A stretch of 64,000 nucleotides of DNA from Pseudoalteromonas sp. R3 (GTDB lineage Bacteria; Pseudomonadota; Gammaproteobacteria; Enterobacterales; Alteromonadaceae). Within the stretch, counting starts at the first letter, position 1, and every line of letters starts with the position of its first letter. The stretch is taken from the NCBI RefSeq assembly GCF_004014715.1, contig NZ_CP034834.1:124001-188000 (forward strand). The letters run 5' to 3'. The translations under genes and the position numbers were made by a program. Below are positions 50,808-59,651 of the stretch, in pieces. The notes below the pieces were generated by a model. The model saw only the letters and a program-made list of their open reading frames with translations. It did no database searches and was not told the DNA's origin.

Positions 50808-53297
50808 GTGGTGAAAAAGAGCCCGGCTGTGCTGTTTTTTTTAGCTTGTTGTGTGTGGGTACATACTGCGTTGGCGGTGTCTGAAGGGTATCAGGTACCA
50901 AAAGAAGAGATCGCCCAACTCGTAGATGTGTCGCCAATGCCTGAGGTCTTGCTTAATGAGCAACACATCTGGATGGCGTTACTGACCAAGTTACCCGAGG
51001 CAAAGCAAAACACAGAAATAGGTGTGCGTTATGGTGATTTGCATTTCAATCCGACCACATTTATGCGCCTGGGCATTACTACCTATTCAGGGCTGAGTTT
51101 TAAACATGTTGCAACAGGCGCTGAGGTGCAAGTCGACAACCTGCCGGTTGGTGAAGTGTATGCACCTCGCTGGAGTGCAGATGGCCGCTATCTGGCTTTT
51201 ATCCTGCTCTCTAAGCAGGACGGCCGTGTCTGGGTTTATGATATTGAACAACGTGAGCTGAGTGCGTTGTCGCGCTACCCGCTTAACGGAGTCACCACTG
51301 AGGTGCCATACCACTGGCTGCCAGACAGTTCCGCGCTGGTTATTAATAGTGCCATCAATCACACCGGAGAGCAGCAGCAACCTGTGCAACAATCGCCGCT
51401 GGTAGGACCCGTGGTAGCGCAATCGCATGGGGCCCTGAGTCCGCTCAAGCAAACCACTCAAATACTCTCTACAGAAGACTTTGCCCACTATGCTCAGGGT
51501 CAGTTAATCAAAGTTCCTTTGCAGGGCCGCCCCACAGCCATTGGCGGACCAGCTTATTTTCATCATTTTACGCCGTCACCTGACGCCACCAATTTAATCG
51601 TCGCGATGGCGATGCTGGAAGCACCACAACAGCAACAAACCAGTCAAGATTCGCTTGCTAATCATCCCAGTGTCTGGCAAGTGTGGGGAATGACAGGATT
51701 TGCATTGTACGAGCTTTACCGGCCGGAGTTGTCGCTCGAACCAAGCTTGGAGGACAGCGATGAACAACATATTCTGACAGCAATCTCCACGCCTACGCCT
51801 GCGCCGCCACCTTTGCGCAGCCATTTTCAGTGGCGTGCAGATAAAGGCGCCACAGTGGTTTGGGCACAAGAAGGAGATGCACAGGGAGAATATGGCCTTT
51901 ACCATATTTCGTCGCCCTTTAAACGAGCACCACGCTTGTTTATGGCGTTGCAGGAGCCTTTTGTGCGTATGGACTGGGGAGACTCAAATATCGCTTTGTT
52001 GACTCAGGCTGAAAGCGAGCGTTTTTTAAGAACGTCTGTAATTAACCCACTTGCACCGCAGCGTAACCCATTGGAAGTAGCCCGGTACCGTGTGACGGAA
52101 GCAACCTCAGAGCAGTGGCTGACTACGCGCAATGATCTGGGCGTTGAGGTGATTAAAGTGGTCGGAAGTCGATATCTGTTTGTTCGTGGTGTGGAAAAGG
52201 CACAAGGTCAGGATTTGCCGTTTCTGGACAGGTTCGATGCCAGAACCAATATGCGCACCCGAATATGGCAATCTCAGGCGCCGTATTTTGAAGAATTTGT
52301 CGCACTGTTGGATGACGAGGGAATGCGCTTTATAACGCGTCGGCAATCGAAGCAGGAGCAACCTAATTACTTTGTTCATGATCGGACATTCAGCTCGCTG
52401 GAGCAGATCACCCACTTCAGACATCCTTACCCGGCATTGCGTGGTTTGTCTCAGGAGGTCCTGAGTTTTGATGGTGGTGATGGGACGCAAATATCCGGAA
52501 CGCTTTATCTGCCTGCTAATTACGATCCCAGTCTTGGCCGGGTGCCTGTGTTAATGTGGGTAAAAGCGCCAAGCCTGGTAAAGCACGCATTTAATTCGCC
52601 GCACTATTTTTTGCCTGTTGACCACCTGGGTCCTTTACCCCATTTAGCCCAGGGTTATGCGGTATTTGAAATTGATGCGTTTAGCTTGCCTGGCGAGCAG
52701 GGGAGTGTGGCACAATTGCGAGCACAGTGGCAGGCAACAGCTCAGGCTGCTGTCGCGGTGTTAGCTCAGCAAGGCATCGCAGATGTTAACAAAGTGGCCA
52801 TTGGTGGTCATGGTGCTGCCGCTACCGTGGTGCTTGACCTGTTGGCTAACACTGAGCTATTTGTCACGGGTATCGCACGTAGCGGTACTTATAATTATAC
52901 GTTGGCACCATTTGCCTTCGAAAAGCAAACTGGCACTTTGTGGCAGGACCCGCAAGCTTACCTGATGAGTTCACCATTAGCCTATGCTGATAAAATATCG
53001 GCGTCTGTGCTGTTGATACATGGCTATCAGGAGCGTAAGCCAGGTCATTTTGCCGTTCAAAGTGAGCGTCTGTTCAGTGCGCTCAATGATCTTGGCAAGC
53101 GGGCACGGCTGGTGTTGTTACCAGAGAGTGACCACGATTACGCGAATCGTCAGGATGTGTTGCATTTGCTTTGGGAGCAGCAGAGCTGGCTACAACGTCA
53201 TTTTGACCCCCTACCTGTGGTCGAAGAAATCAATCAGGTTCCTGAAGGGTTAAGATTCAAACTTGAGCCAGAGGCCCAAACGCCCTGGCCCATGTAA
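50808..53297 (+). CDS. Secreted S9D-type peptidase homologue lacking the catalytic serine (pseudoenzyme)
   Basis: The 829-residue protein has a signal peptide (ending WVHTALA) and the layout of large S9 glutamyl-endopeptidase-like proteins: a propeller of about 560 residues, then an alpha/beta hydrolase domain. The place of the nucleophile elbow reads VAIGGHGAAATVVLDLL; active members have GGHSYGAF, so Ser-Tyr is missing. The Asp of LLIHG...NNPG reads HGYQERKPGHF (Glu in place of Asp). The His is kept (PESDHDY). The protein cannot use the normal mechanism. It may bind peptides or regulate another S9 enzyme. The frame is intact with no sign of decay. Confidence 0.88.
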   Translation: MVKKSPAVLFFLACCVWVHTALAVSEGYQVPKEEIAQLVDVSPMPEVLLNEQHIWMALLTKLPEAKQNTEIGVRYGDLHFNPTTFMRLGITTYSGLSFKHVATGAEVQVDNLPVGEVYAPRWSADGRYLAFILLSKQDGRVWVYDIEQRELSALSRYPLNGVTTEVPYHWLPDSSALVINSAINHTGEQQQPVQQSPLVGPVVAQSHGALSPLKQTTQILSTEDFAHYAQGQLIKVPLQGRPTAIGGPAYFHHFTPSPDATNLIVAMAMLEAPQQQQTSQDSLANHPSVWQVWGMTGFALYELYRPELSLEPSLEDSDEQHILTAISTPTPAPPPLRSHFQWRADKGATVVWAQEGDAQGEYGLYHISSPFKRAPRLFMALQEPFVRMDWGDSNIALLTQAESERFLRTSVINPLAPQRNPLEVARYRVTEATSEQWLTTRNDLGVEVIKVVGSRYLFVRGVEKAQGQDLPFLDRFDARTNMRTRIWQSQAPYFEEFVALLDDEGMRFITRRQSKQEQPNYFVHDRTFSSLEQITHFRHPYPALRGLSQEVLSFDGGDGTQISGTLYLPANYDPSLGRVPVLMWVKAPSLVKHAFNSPHYFLPVDHLGPLPHLAQGYAVFEIDAFSLPGEQGSVAQLRAQWQATAQAAVAVLAQQGIADVNKVAIGGHGAAATVVLDLLANTELFVTGIARSGTYNYTLAPFAFEKQTGTLWQDPQAYLMSSPLAYADKISASVLLIHGYQERKPGHFAVQSERLFSALNDLGKRARLVLLPESDHDYANRQDVLHLLWEQQSWLQRHFDPLPVVEEINQVPEGLRFKLEPEAQTPWPM

Positions 53298-53308
53298 TTT
53301 AAGTGTGA

Positions 53309-54157
53309 TCATTCTTTAGAGGAGAGGGAGCTGCCTAAAGATGCAGCAATCACCATAAAGATTGCAAGCCACTGCCAGCCGCTAAGTAGCTCGCCTAATA
53401 TCACTAAGCCAGCCAGCGCGGCAATGGCGGGCTCCATACTCATCATGATGCTAAAGCCCTGCGCCGGCATTTTTTTCAACGCCACCATTTCCAGGCTGTA
53501 GGGCAACGCGCTGGATAACAAACCTATGGCGATGCCCAGCGGGATCAATGACCAATCAAGCAATGCGGCGCCTTGTGATATCACACCAACCGGAACGACG
53601 GCAAAAGCGGCGACACTCATGCCAATTGCTACCGTCGCGCCTCCTGAGCCATGACCGCCACTTTTTTTACCAAACAGGATATATCCTGCCCAACAGGCAC
53701 CCGCTGTGAGGGCGAGCAAGACACCAATGGGATCCAGTCCATCAACTTCTCCCATATTAGGCAGCAACAGTAAAATACCAGCAAGAGCAAGCGCGACCCA
53801 GAGATAATCCCGCTTACGTCGTGAGGAAAATAGTGCAACGGCCAGCGGTCCGGTAAACTCCAATGCAACACCAATGCCTAGCGGGATTCTCTCTATTGCA
53901 TAGTAAAAGGTCAGATTCATGATGCCCAGGCTCAGGCCATACAAGATCACCGGCCGCCAGTTTTTAGGTAAATGTCGCCAGGGGCGAAAAATCAGGCATA
54001 AAATGAGCGCCGAAAAACCCAGTCGGTAAGCCGTTGTGCCCTCTGGGCCAACATGAGGAAACAGCTGTTTGGCAATTGACGCACCTGACTGAATGGTGAC
54101 CATAGCAAGCAACAAGCACGCGATGGCATACAGAAAGCTCTTGTTTAAAACATGCAT
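53309..54157 (-). CDS. EamA/DMT-family exporter, RhtA-like
   Basis: ATG 54157 (282 residues) is preferred; the frame is open to TTG 54172. Ten predicted helices form two EamA repeats. LAMVTIQSGASIAKQLFP, GTTAYRLGFSALIL and LTFYYAIERIPLGIGVALEFTGPL closely resemble RhtA, the threonine/homoserine exporter. The C-terminal repeat has MEPAIAALAGLVILGE. It exports amino acids or related compounds by proton antiport. It is convergent with the S9 pseudoenzyme gene. Confidence 0.9.
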   Translation of the reverse strand: MHVLNKSFLYAIACLLLAMVTIQSGASIAKQLFPHVGPEGTTAYRLGFSALILCLIFRPWRHLPKNWRPVILYGLSLGIMNLTFYYAIERIPLGIGVALEFTGPLAVALFSSRRKRDYLWVALALAGILLLLPNMGEVDGLDPIGVLLALTAGACWAGYILFGKKSGGHGSGGATVAIGMSVAAFAVVPVGVISQGAALLDWSLIPLGIAIGLLSSALPYSLEMVALKKMPAQGFSIMMSMEPAIAALAGLVILGELLSGWQWLAIFMVIAASLGSSLSSKE

Positions 54158-54363
54158 CGAGAAGTCTCGCAAAAAATGAAGGCCGCTAGTCTACTTATCA
54201 AAATAGTGCTGCTCAATAGCTTTGTATACATTATTCTATAAATTCCGATAATATCGCTAAACTCACTATTTTTGTTTAACTACTATTATCAAGTTGTATT
54301 AATCTTATTTCATTGAGTCACTCAATTTAACCTTTAGATCCCCTGTATTCTCCAGCCTTGATA

Positions 54364-54406
54364 TTAACTGTCTTGTACTTTCGTTATATAATCATATTCG
54401 TATATA
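54364..54406 (+). promoter_or_regulatory. Promoter and ArsR-type operator of the ArsR-like gene
   Basis: TTAACT (54364-54369) and TATAAT (54387-54392) are 17 bases apart. Over the -10 lies a 22-base imperfect palindrome TATATA-ATC-ATAT-TCG-TATATA (54385-54406), the usual position and shape for an ArsR/SmtB repressor site. Confidence 0.65.
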
Positions 54407-54419
54407 GGAGAGTAGTTCA

Positions 54420-55163
54420 GTGAAAAGTATTTTTGTGGCAGGTACAAACCCAGATTTGGTGCTTATGGTTGTATCATTACTTAACCATCACAGGCGGGAC
54501 ATCAAAGTTTCTGCTGCGTTACAAATTGAGCGGGGCATAAGCCCTGTGGCGAAGGAAGCTCTTATCGCTTTTGGTTTGTTGAGCCACTTAGATTGTGTGT
54601 GTTGTGGTGCAAAGCCTGAAGAGTGTGAGTTAATTATCCATATTACAGACGCTGTAGAAACAACACACAAAAATGTCCAAAAAGAACAGGCGCTTAGTTG
54701 GCAAGTCACGTTAGATGAGTCGGTAGAGCCTTATAACCCCTATCGCAAAGCTCTGTATGAGCTCAATGAAAAAGTACGTGATTTACTTACCCCGCCTCTG
54801 CAAGTAAACCCTGTTTCATCCATGACATTTTACAAAGCAATGAGCGATGAGTTGAGACTGAAAACGCTGCTGTTGATCCTACTTGAACAAGAGCTTTGCG
54901 TATGTGAACTCATGGTTGCATTGGATGAACCCAGCCAGCCTAAAGTCTCCCGGCACCTTGCACAGCTGAGAAAGGCAGACATATTGACGGTGCGCAAGCA
55001 AAGCCAATGGGTATACTATGCGCTGAATGTGGCATTACCCGACTGGATGTTAAAGGTTCTGCAGAGCACTTTGTTTGGTGAGCCAGAGTGTATCGCACAG
55101 GAATTGACCCGGCTGGCCAGGATGGGCGACAGACCAACCCGACAGCAAAGTTGTTGTAGCTAG
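54420..55163 (+). CDS. ArsR-family regulator with degenerate LMW-phosphatase-like N-terminus
   Basis: The 247-residue protein has two parts. The C-terminal half (about 130-225) is an ArsR/SmtB winged helix with the metal-site motif ELCVCELMVAL and DNA helix QPKVSRHLAQLRKA, plus a Cys-Cys tail. The N-terminal half resembles a low-molecular-weight phosphatase/arsenate reductase by pattern: a starting strand and loop (IFVAGTNPDLVL) in the place of CTGNSARS, and a late WQVTLDESVEPYNPYRKAL in the place of the Asp-Pro motif. Catalytic Cys and Arg are missing. This could be a binding domain. Start GTG has AGGAG ahead. No arsenic genes are adjacent. Confidence 0.8.
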   Translation: MKSIFVAGTNPDLVLMVVSLLNHHRRDIKVSAALQIERGISPVAKEALIAFGLLSHLDCVCCGAKPEECELIIHITDAVETTHKNVQKEQALSWQVTLDESVEPYNPYRKALYELNEKVRDLLTPPLQVNPVSSMTFYKAMSDELRLKTLLLILLEQELCVCELMVALDEPSQPKVSRHLAQLRKADILTVRKQSQWVYYALNVALPDWMLKVLQSTLFGEPECIAQELTRLARMGDRPTRQQSCCS

Positions 55164-55954
55164 TTGGTGCTACCATTGTTAAGGTAAGTGAGCCAGTCCT
55201 GCTCATGTCTGAGCATCATTGCATGTTTCTTCGACCCTAAATGGGCAAGCTTGTCGTGCTCGCTGACAAATGGTCCGGCGCGGCACATTCCACAGTGATC
55301 CTGGTTTAGATAAGCCGGTTGGTAGAGTGACGCGCTCAGGTCCGGGTGAGGCTTTGCTGACCAGTAGTAGGTGATACCGCTGGTATCTTTAACATGCTTG
55401 TCTCTGTCCACATTACGTATGCGATAACCCGGAAAAGCATGAATGTTGAAGTCAGATTGGCCGAGATACTGGTAATCTGTACCACTGCATAAAGAGCCTT
55501 CCAAGTTCCACTCACAATAAGGCTTCACGTCTTTTGAAGTGATCAGAGCCAGCATAGGACCAGCAGGGTCAAGCGCATAACGATGGCTGAAATCAACAAA
55601 ATGACGCAATAAACGGCGATTGAGCGTGTTTGTCGACAACTTCTGGTCATCAAACGCCTGTTTACTGGTAAAGGCTGGGATCAGTGGAAACTGAAAGATC
55701 ACTGCATCGAACAGGGCCCCATCCAGGCGTTGCCAGCTATCAGGGGTGGTCACGTCAAACCCTGTCATTACTGGTACGTGGTCCTGACGTAGGGCGTCTA
55801 ATGCATGATGTTGGTATTTTGCTCTCAGGGTGGCTTCATCGTCGTAGATGCTGGCGCAAAGGTGGCCGGGTTTTAATTGTTTGCTAAGGGATAAGGAAAA
55901 GCTCAGATCGCCATCGCCAACGGTTAGAACGCGCCAATTCGCATCTATCAACAT
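55160..55954 (-). CDS. BMT5-like Rossmann methyltransferase with C-terminal zinc finger
   Basis: The 264-residue protein starts with VLTVGDGDLSFSLSLSK, the SAM-binding signature of the DUF2431/BMT5-like family (25S rRNA uridine methyltransferases in yeast). FDAVIFQFPLIP is the expected catalytic loop. The C-terminal part has CGMCRAGPFVSEHDKLAHLGSKKH, a C-X2-C...H-X5-H zinc finger of U1/matrin type. BMT5-like enzymes are mostly eukaryotic, so a bacterial member with an RNA-type finger is notable. The RNA target is unknown. It is convergent with the ArsR-like gene, overlapping it by four bases. Confidence 0.82.
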   Translation of the reverse strand: MLIDANWRVLTVGDGDLSFSLSLSKQLKPGHLCASIYDDEATLRAKYQHHALDALRQDHVPVMTGFDVTTPDSWQRLDGALFDAVIFQFPLIPAFTSKQAFDDQKLSTNTLNRRLLRHFVDFSHRYALDPAGPMLALITSKDVKPYCEWNLEGSLCSGTDYQYLGQSDFNIHAFPGYRIRNVDRDKHVKDTSGITYYWSAKPHPDLSASLYQPAYLNQDHCGMCRAGPFVSEHDKLAHLGSKKHAMMLRHEQDWLTYLNNGSTN

Positions 55955-56073
55955 AATTACTACCAGGGGAAAATAACAAAAACGCGATAATAGCAGAAGA
56001 GCGGTGCAGGAGAAACCTGAGCAACCTGAGAGCGACGATAAAAGACAATGCCCAGAGGTTGCTCGATTTAATA

Positions 56074-57156
56074 TCAGTGAGTTACCTCATCCAGTAGCCT
56101 TAGTACATCGCGGCTGGCTTGTTCCATACGGTTTAGTTCAGCGATGGCTTTTTGCTTTTCTCCCGCAACAAACAGGGTCATGGCTTCGACACCGGCCCGG
56201 TGGACCTCTTTGTGTGGGCCATCAATGCGGTTAATTATGCCGGATTTATTGAGTACTTTATTTGCTTCACCACTGAGCCACTTACCGAGACGGCAGCTGG
56301 TATGATCCGCAAATTCATTGATTTGTTTATTACTGTTACCGGCGATCACACCATAAACTTCCCCTTTCCATACCACATGGTCCAGTTTTGCTGTCTGCAC
56401 AAAGGTTTGCAAAGACGCAGAGACGATAGTTTGTTTCATTGAGCCACAGCAACTCACAATATTTCCGTACTCATCATTGAGGTGCGCAATACTTGATGAT
56501 AAGTCGTTATTTGAGCTTTGGATCACGTTCACACCATCAACGGTAAGCTGGGTTGTATCAATGATTTTTTTAACTAAGTCAGATACCTCATTGGCCGACT
56601 CGTTTGTATTGTTTGCTAGTGCACGAACTTCGTCGGCAACGACACTAAAGCCACGGCCTGCTTCTCCTGCGCGTGCTGCTTCAATCGCGGCATTAAGCGC
56701 CAGGAGGTTGGTTTGGTCTGATATTTTTGAGATTGTCGTCACAAAGGTATTGATATTATCCGCCATATGGGAGAGGCCTGAAATATTGTCTGTCATACTG
56801 GCCATATTGGTTGACAGGCTGGACATGCCCGACAGGATCTTCTCCAAAGAGGATTCCGACGTTTCGAACGAGGCACTTACCTGAGAAATAGAGCTGCTTT
56901 CTTCTTCAATTTGGTGCAGGCTACGCAAAACGGCATCCCGTACTTCATGGATCTGTCCCAGCCCGGAAAGTGCACATTGCAAAAGCTGGTTGTCCGTGTT
57001 GTCGTTTAACTGTTGTTGTGCCTCAACAAGCTCGTTCTGTATCGCTTGCTTTTCCGCCTCCAGTTGCTCATAGGCCTGACGTTGAGCGGCCAGCTCAGCT
57101 TTTAACTGCTGTATTTCCGATTGGTGGCTGGCATTGGCAAAAAGATTTTTTAACAC
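56074..57156 (-). CDS. Soluble chemoreceptor with C-terminal CZB zinc-binding domain
   Basis: The 360-residue protein starts with a coiled-coil (about 10-55), followed by a methyl-accepting signalling domain (about 65-240) with the hairpin tip [20 protein letters not shown]. The C-terminal CZB domain (about 255-355) carries the zinc ligands in [18 protein letters not shown] and [10 protein letters not shown] (His, Cys, His, His). There is no membrane segment, so it is a cytosolic receptor. CZB domains sense zinc or hypochlorous acid. No chemotaxis gene is adjacent; the diguanylate cyclase next to it is a separate unit. Confidence 0.92.
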   Translation of the reverse strand: MLKNLFANASHQSEIQQLKAELAAQRQAYEQLEAEKQAIQNELVEAQQQLNDNTDNQLLQCALSGLGQIHEVRDAVLRSLHQIEEESSSISQVSASFETSESSLEKILSGMSSLSTNMASMTDNISGLSHMADNINTFVTTISKISDQTNLLALNAAIEAARAGEAGRGFSVVADEVRALANNTNESANEVSDLVKKIIDTTQLTVDGVNVIQSSNNDLSSSIAHLNDEYGNIVSCCGSMKQTIVSASLQTFVQTAKLDHVVWKGEVYGVIAGNSNKQINEFADHTSCRLGKWLSGEANKVLNKSGIINRIDGPHKEVHRAGVEAMTLFVAGEKQKAIAELNRMEQASRDVLRLLDEVTH

Positions 57157-57322
57157 TGGGGGTTCCTTCGACTATCAAAACTGTCTGCAGCATAGCAGCA
57201 GAGACACTAAAGTGCTAGATTAATGTAAATAAACAATGATATACATAAAGATGAAGTAAAGAGGTAGGGATTATTCCCTAGCTAATAGAGCTTGGTAAAA
57301 CCGTATTAAGTGCTCGGGAGAT

Positions 57323-58165
57323 TTACGGCTGTCTGCTCTTAGCACGAATGCTTTTGCTGGCTTTATTTTCGTACATGTTCAAATCTGCCTGATGAAGCAG
57401 CGTATCCGGGTCTACAGTGGGATCAGCGGCGGCTTTTCCGATACTCACGCCGACGCCATATTCAAAAACCTCTTCAAGTAGCATGGCTCTGAGTGCATCT
57501 TCCTGCAGGTTAGCCTCTTGTGTAAAGGCAACAAATTCGTCTCCACCAATACGAAAGCATGCATCGGCGCTAAACTGCCTCGACATGGCCTGTGCCACTT
57601 TCTTAAGTATCTTGTCGCCGGTGTGGTGTCCATGGCGGTCGTTGGCCAATTTAAAGTTATCCAGATCAAAATAATAAAGATAGGTACAACTTGTACAAAG
57701 AGACTCGAATTCCTCAAAGCAGGCTCGACGATTGCCAAGTCCTGTTAACTCATCATGGGTTGCGTCAAACTTAAGTTGCTGTTCCAGTTCATGACGTCTG
57801 GCTATTTCTTTATTCAATGCGGTAATAGTTGCTTTTTTCTGTTGAATGATAGTGTGCAGACCATAACAAATTAGCAAAAAACCTAAGTGTTTGAGTGACG
57901 TGTCAAAGATGTTGACCAACATCACGTCAGCGCCCATCAGATCGTCAAAAAGATCCAGTAACAAGCCACCGCAATAGATCACCCAAGCATATAATATAAG
58001 CTGGTGTTTCAAATGTGGCAGGCCAAGCACTAATACGCTCAGCGCTATGGCAAACCAGATAAGTTCCTCTACCGTGGCACCAAATGGCTGATGGTTGTTA
58101 TAAAGTAATACAATCACTAAGCCAGTTACGAGCCAGATCAAAGCGAGTAAAAGTTTTTGTCGCAT
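57323..58165 (-). CDS. Membrane diguanylate cyclase (GGDEF)
   Basis: The 280-residue protein has four to five membrane helices (about residues 5-115), a short coiled linker and a GGDEF domain (about 125-275). The active site reads RIGGDEFVAF, so all substrate and metal residues are kept and it should make cyclic di-GMP. The helix FDATHDELTGLGNRRACFEEF matches the family start. An RxxD inhibitory site five residues ahead of GGDEF is not present, since the sequence there is SADACF. The input is unknown; the membrane part is too small for a large sensor. Confidence 0.92.
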   Translation of the reverse strand: MRQKLLLALIWLVTGLVIVLLYNNHQPFGATVEELIWFAIALSVLVLGLPHLKHQLILYAWVIYCGGLLLDLFDDLMGADVMLVNIFDTSLKHLGFLLICYGLHTIIQQKKATITALNKEIARRHELEQQLKFDATHDELTGLGNRRACFEEFESLCTSCTYLYYFDLDNFKLANDRHGHHTGDKILKKVAQAMSRQFSADACFRIGGDEFVAFTQEANLQEDALRAMLLEEVFEYGVGVSIGKAAADPTVDPDTLLHQADLNMYENKASKSIRAKSRQP

Positions 58166-58227
58166 AAACCATCCTCAATCTGCCTATATGTATAGCAGGT
58201 TTTACTCGCTTTAGCGGGCGATATACT

Positions 58228-58650
58228 TCAGGCGCTCAGCTCGAGAGCCTGAGCTATCATGAATAAATGGCTGACAAAGACGACCGAAGTGAGTGTAAAG
58301 CGCATTTTCTTATAATCCTGATGGGTCTCCTGCCACTTGGGAGCAATCCGTTCAAATAGCAGTATGATCCAATAAGAGACTGCAAGGAAGCTTAACAAAG
58401 TCACCTGTGAAACAAGGGCCAGCAAAGGGAAAGGTACAATAACCAAAATTGCGATAACCGCCTGTTGCTGTGACTGCTCCCCCGGACGCCACAGACTGCC
58501 CGACAAAAACGCCAATACACCCAAGCTATAATAGCTGAAGGTGTCAATGGCTGCCGGTGAACTGCCAACCATCAGTGTTAACGCGACGCAGAGTAAAAAA
58601 GGGACAAAGCCAATGTAGGCCAGCATAATATGGTTGAAGTATGGATGCAT
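58228..58650 (-). CDS. DUF3429-type small membrane protein
   Basis: The 140-residue protein has about four membrane segments. The start HIMLAYIGFVPFLLCVAL, with YYSLGVLAFLSGSLWRPG, fits the pattern of DUF3429 membrane proteins, which have no known function. The gene lies 63 bases before the diguanylate cyclase on the same strand and may be transcribed with it. Confidence 0.75.
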   Translation of the reverse strand: MHPYFNHIMLAYIGFVPFLLCVALTLMVGSSPAAIDTFSYYSLGVLAFLSGSLWRPGEQSQQQAVIAILVIVPFPLLALVSQVTLLSFLAVSYWIILLFERIAPKWQETHQDYKKMRFTLTSVVFVSHLFMIAQALELSA

Positions 58651-58869
58651 TCAGGTCTCTTAAAAGTTTGTTCTGACTAATGTTTTAAGTATATCTGATA
58701 TACGCATAAACTTTGCCAAAGTTTCATCAATTTTTTGGATTGAAGCAATCACAACAATCCATTTTAATAAATAACATTCCCCTCTATCTTAGTAAGCACA
58801 CAACGACAACAAGACGGCATCAGTGTCACGCTTGTTATCTATTAACTTGACAACTAAGAGAGAAACAAC

Positions 58870-59439
58870 ATGACTACCTCTTTGATTAACACTCAAATTC
58901 AACCTTTTAATGCAACTGCTTTTCATCACGGTGAATTCGTTGATGTAAGTGAAAAAGATTTACTTGGCAAATGGTCTATTGTCTTTTTCTACCCTGCGGA
59001 TTTCACCTTTGTATGTCCTACTGAGCTTGGCGACCTTGCTGACCATTACGCACAACTTCAGGAAATGGGCGTTGAAGTGTATTCGGTCTCAACAGACACT
59101 CATTTTACCCACAAAGCCTGGCATGATGCGTCTGAAACCATTAAGAAAATTCAATTTCCTATGATCGGTGACCCGACAGGTAAAATTACCCGCAATTTCG
59201 GCGTAATGATTGAAGAAGAAGGGCTGGCGCTGCGCGGTACTTTTGTAATTAACCCAGAAGGTGAGATTAAGGTTGTTGAAACCCACGACCTGGGCATTGG
59301 CCGTAGCGCAAAAGAGCTTGTGCGCAAAGTTCAGGCGGCACAGTACATTGCGTCTCACGATGGTGAAGTATGTCCTGCGTCTTGGCAGCCGGGTGAAGAA
59401 ACACTGGCACCATCTTTAGACCTGGTTGGTAAGCTATAA
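58870..59439 (+). CDS. ahpC: Alkyl hydroperoxide reductase subunit C (2-Cys peroxiredoxin)
   Basis: The 189-residue length is typical. The peroxidatic Cys49 lies in DFTFVCPTELGD, and the resolving Cys168 in EVCPASWQPG. It reduces H2O2 and organic peroxides in the cytosol and is recycled by AhpF, encoded 212 bases downstream. An AGAGA ribosome site precedes the ATG. The upstream region (58651-58869) is the promoter; I could not identify a clear OxyR site there. The gap to ahpF contains no strong terminator, so read-through is likely. Confidence 0.97.
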   Translation: MTTSLINTQIQPFNATAFHHGEFVDVSEKDLLGKWSIVFFYPADFTFVCPTELGDLADHYAQLQEMGVEVYSVSTDTHFTHKAWHDASETIKKIQFPMIGDPTGKITRNFGVMIEEEGLALRGTFVINPEGEIKVVETHDLGIGRSAKELVRKVQAAQYIASHDGEVCPASWQPGEETLAPSLDLVGKL

Positions 59440-59651
59440 ATCTCAGTTAAGCCAATGAGAAGGGAAAGTTTGTCGCGTTCAGAGCTATTGATAGCCTGAT
59501 GACAAGGCTGTTTCCTTCAAGTGGCTATAGCGTTAAGCAAATTGCACGGGTCCGGGCTATCTGAGCCCGAACCTGTCAAATCTCACTATAACCCGCCCCT
59601 TTAAGGGTCAACTCAACTGGTGTAACGACAGAAATATCGAGGAAGTACAGA

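Noticed and set aside
58651..58869. OxyR site ahead of ahpC
   Set aside because: No arrangement of ATAG-type half-sites with proper spacing was convincing.
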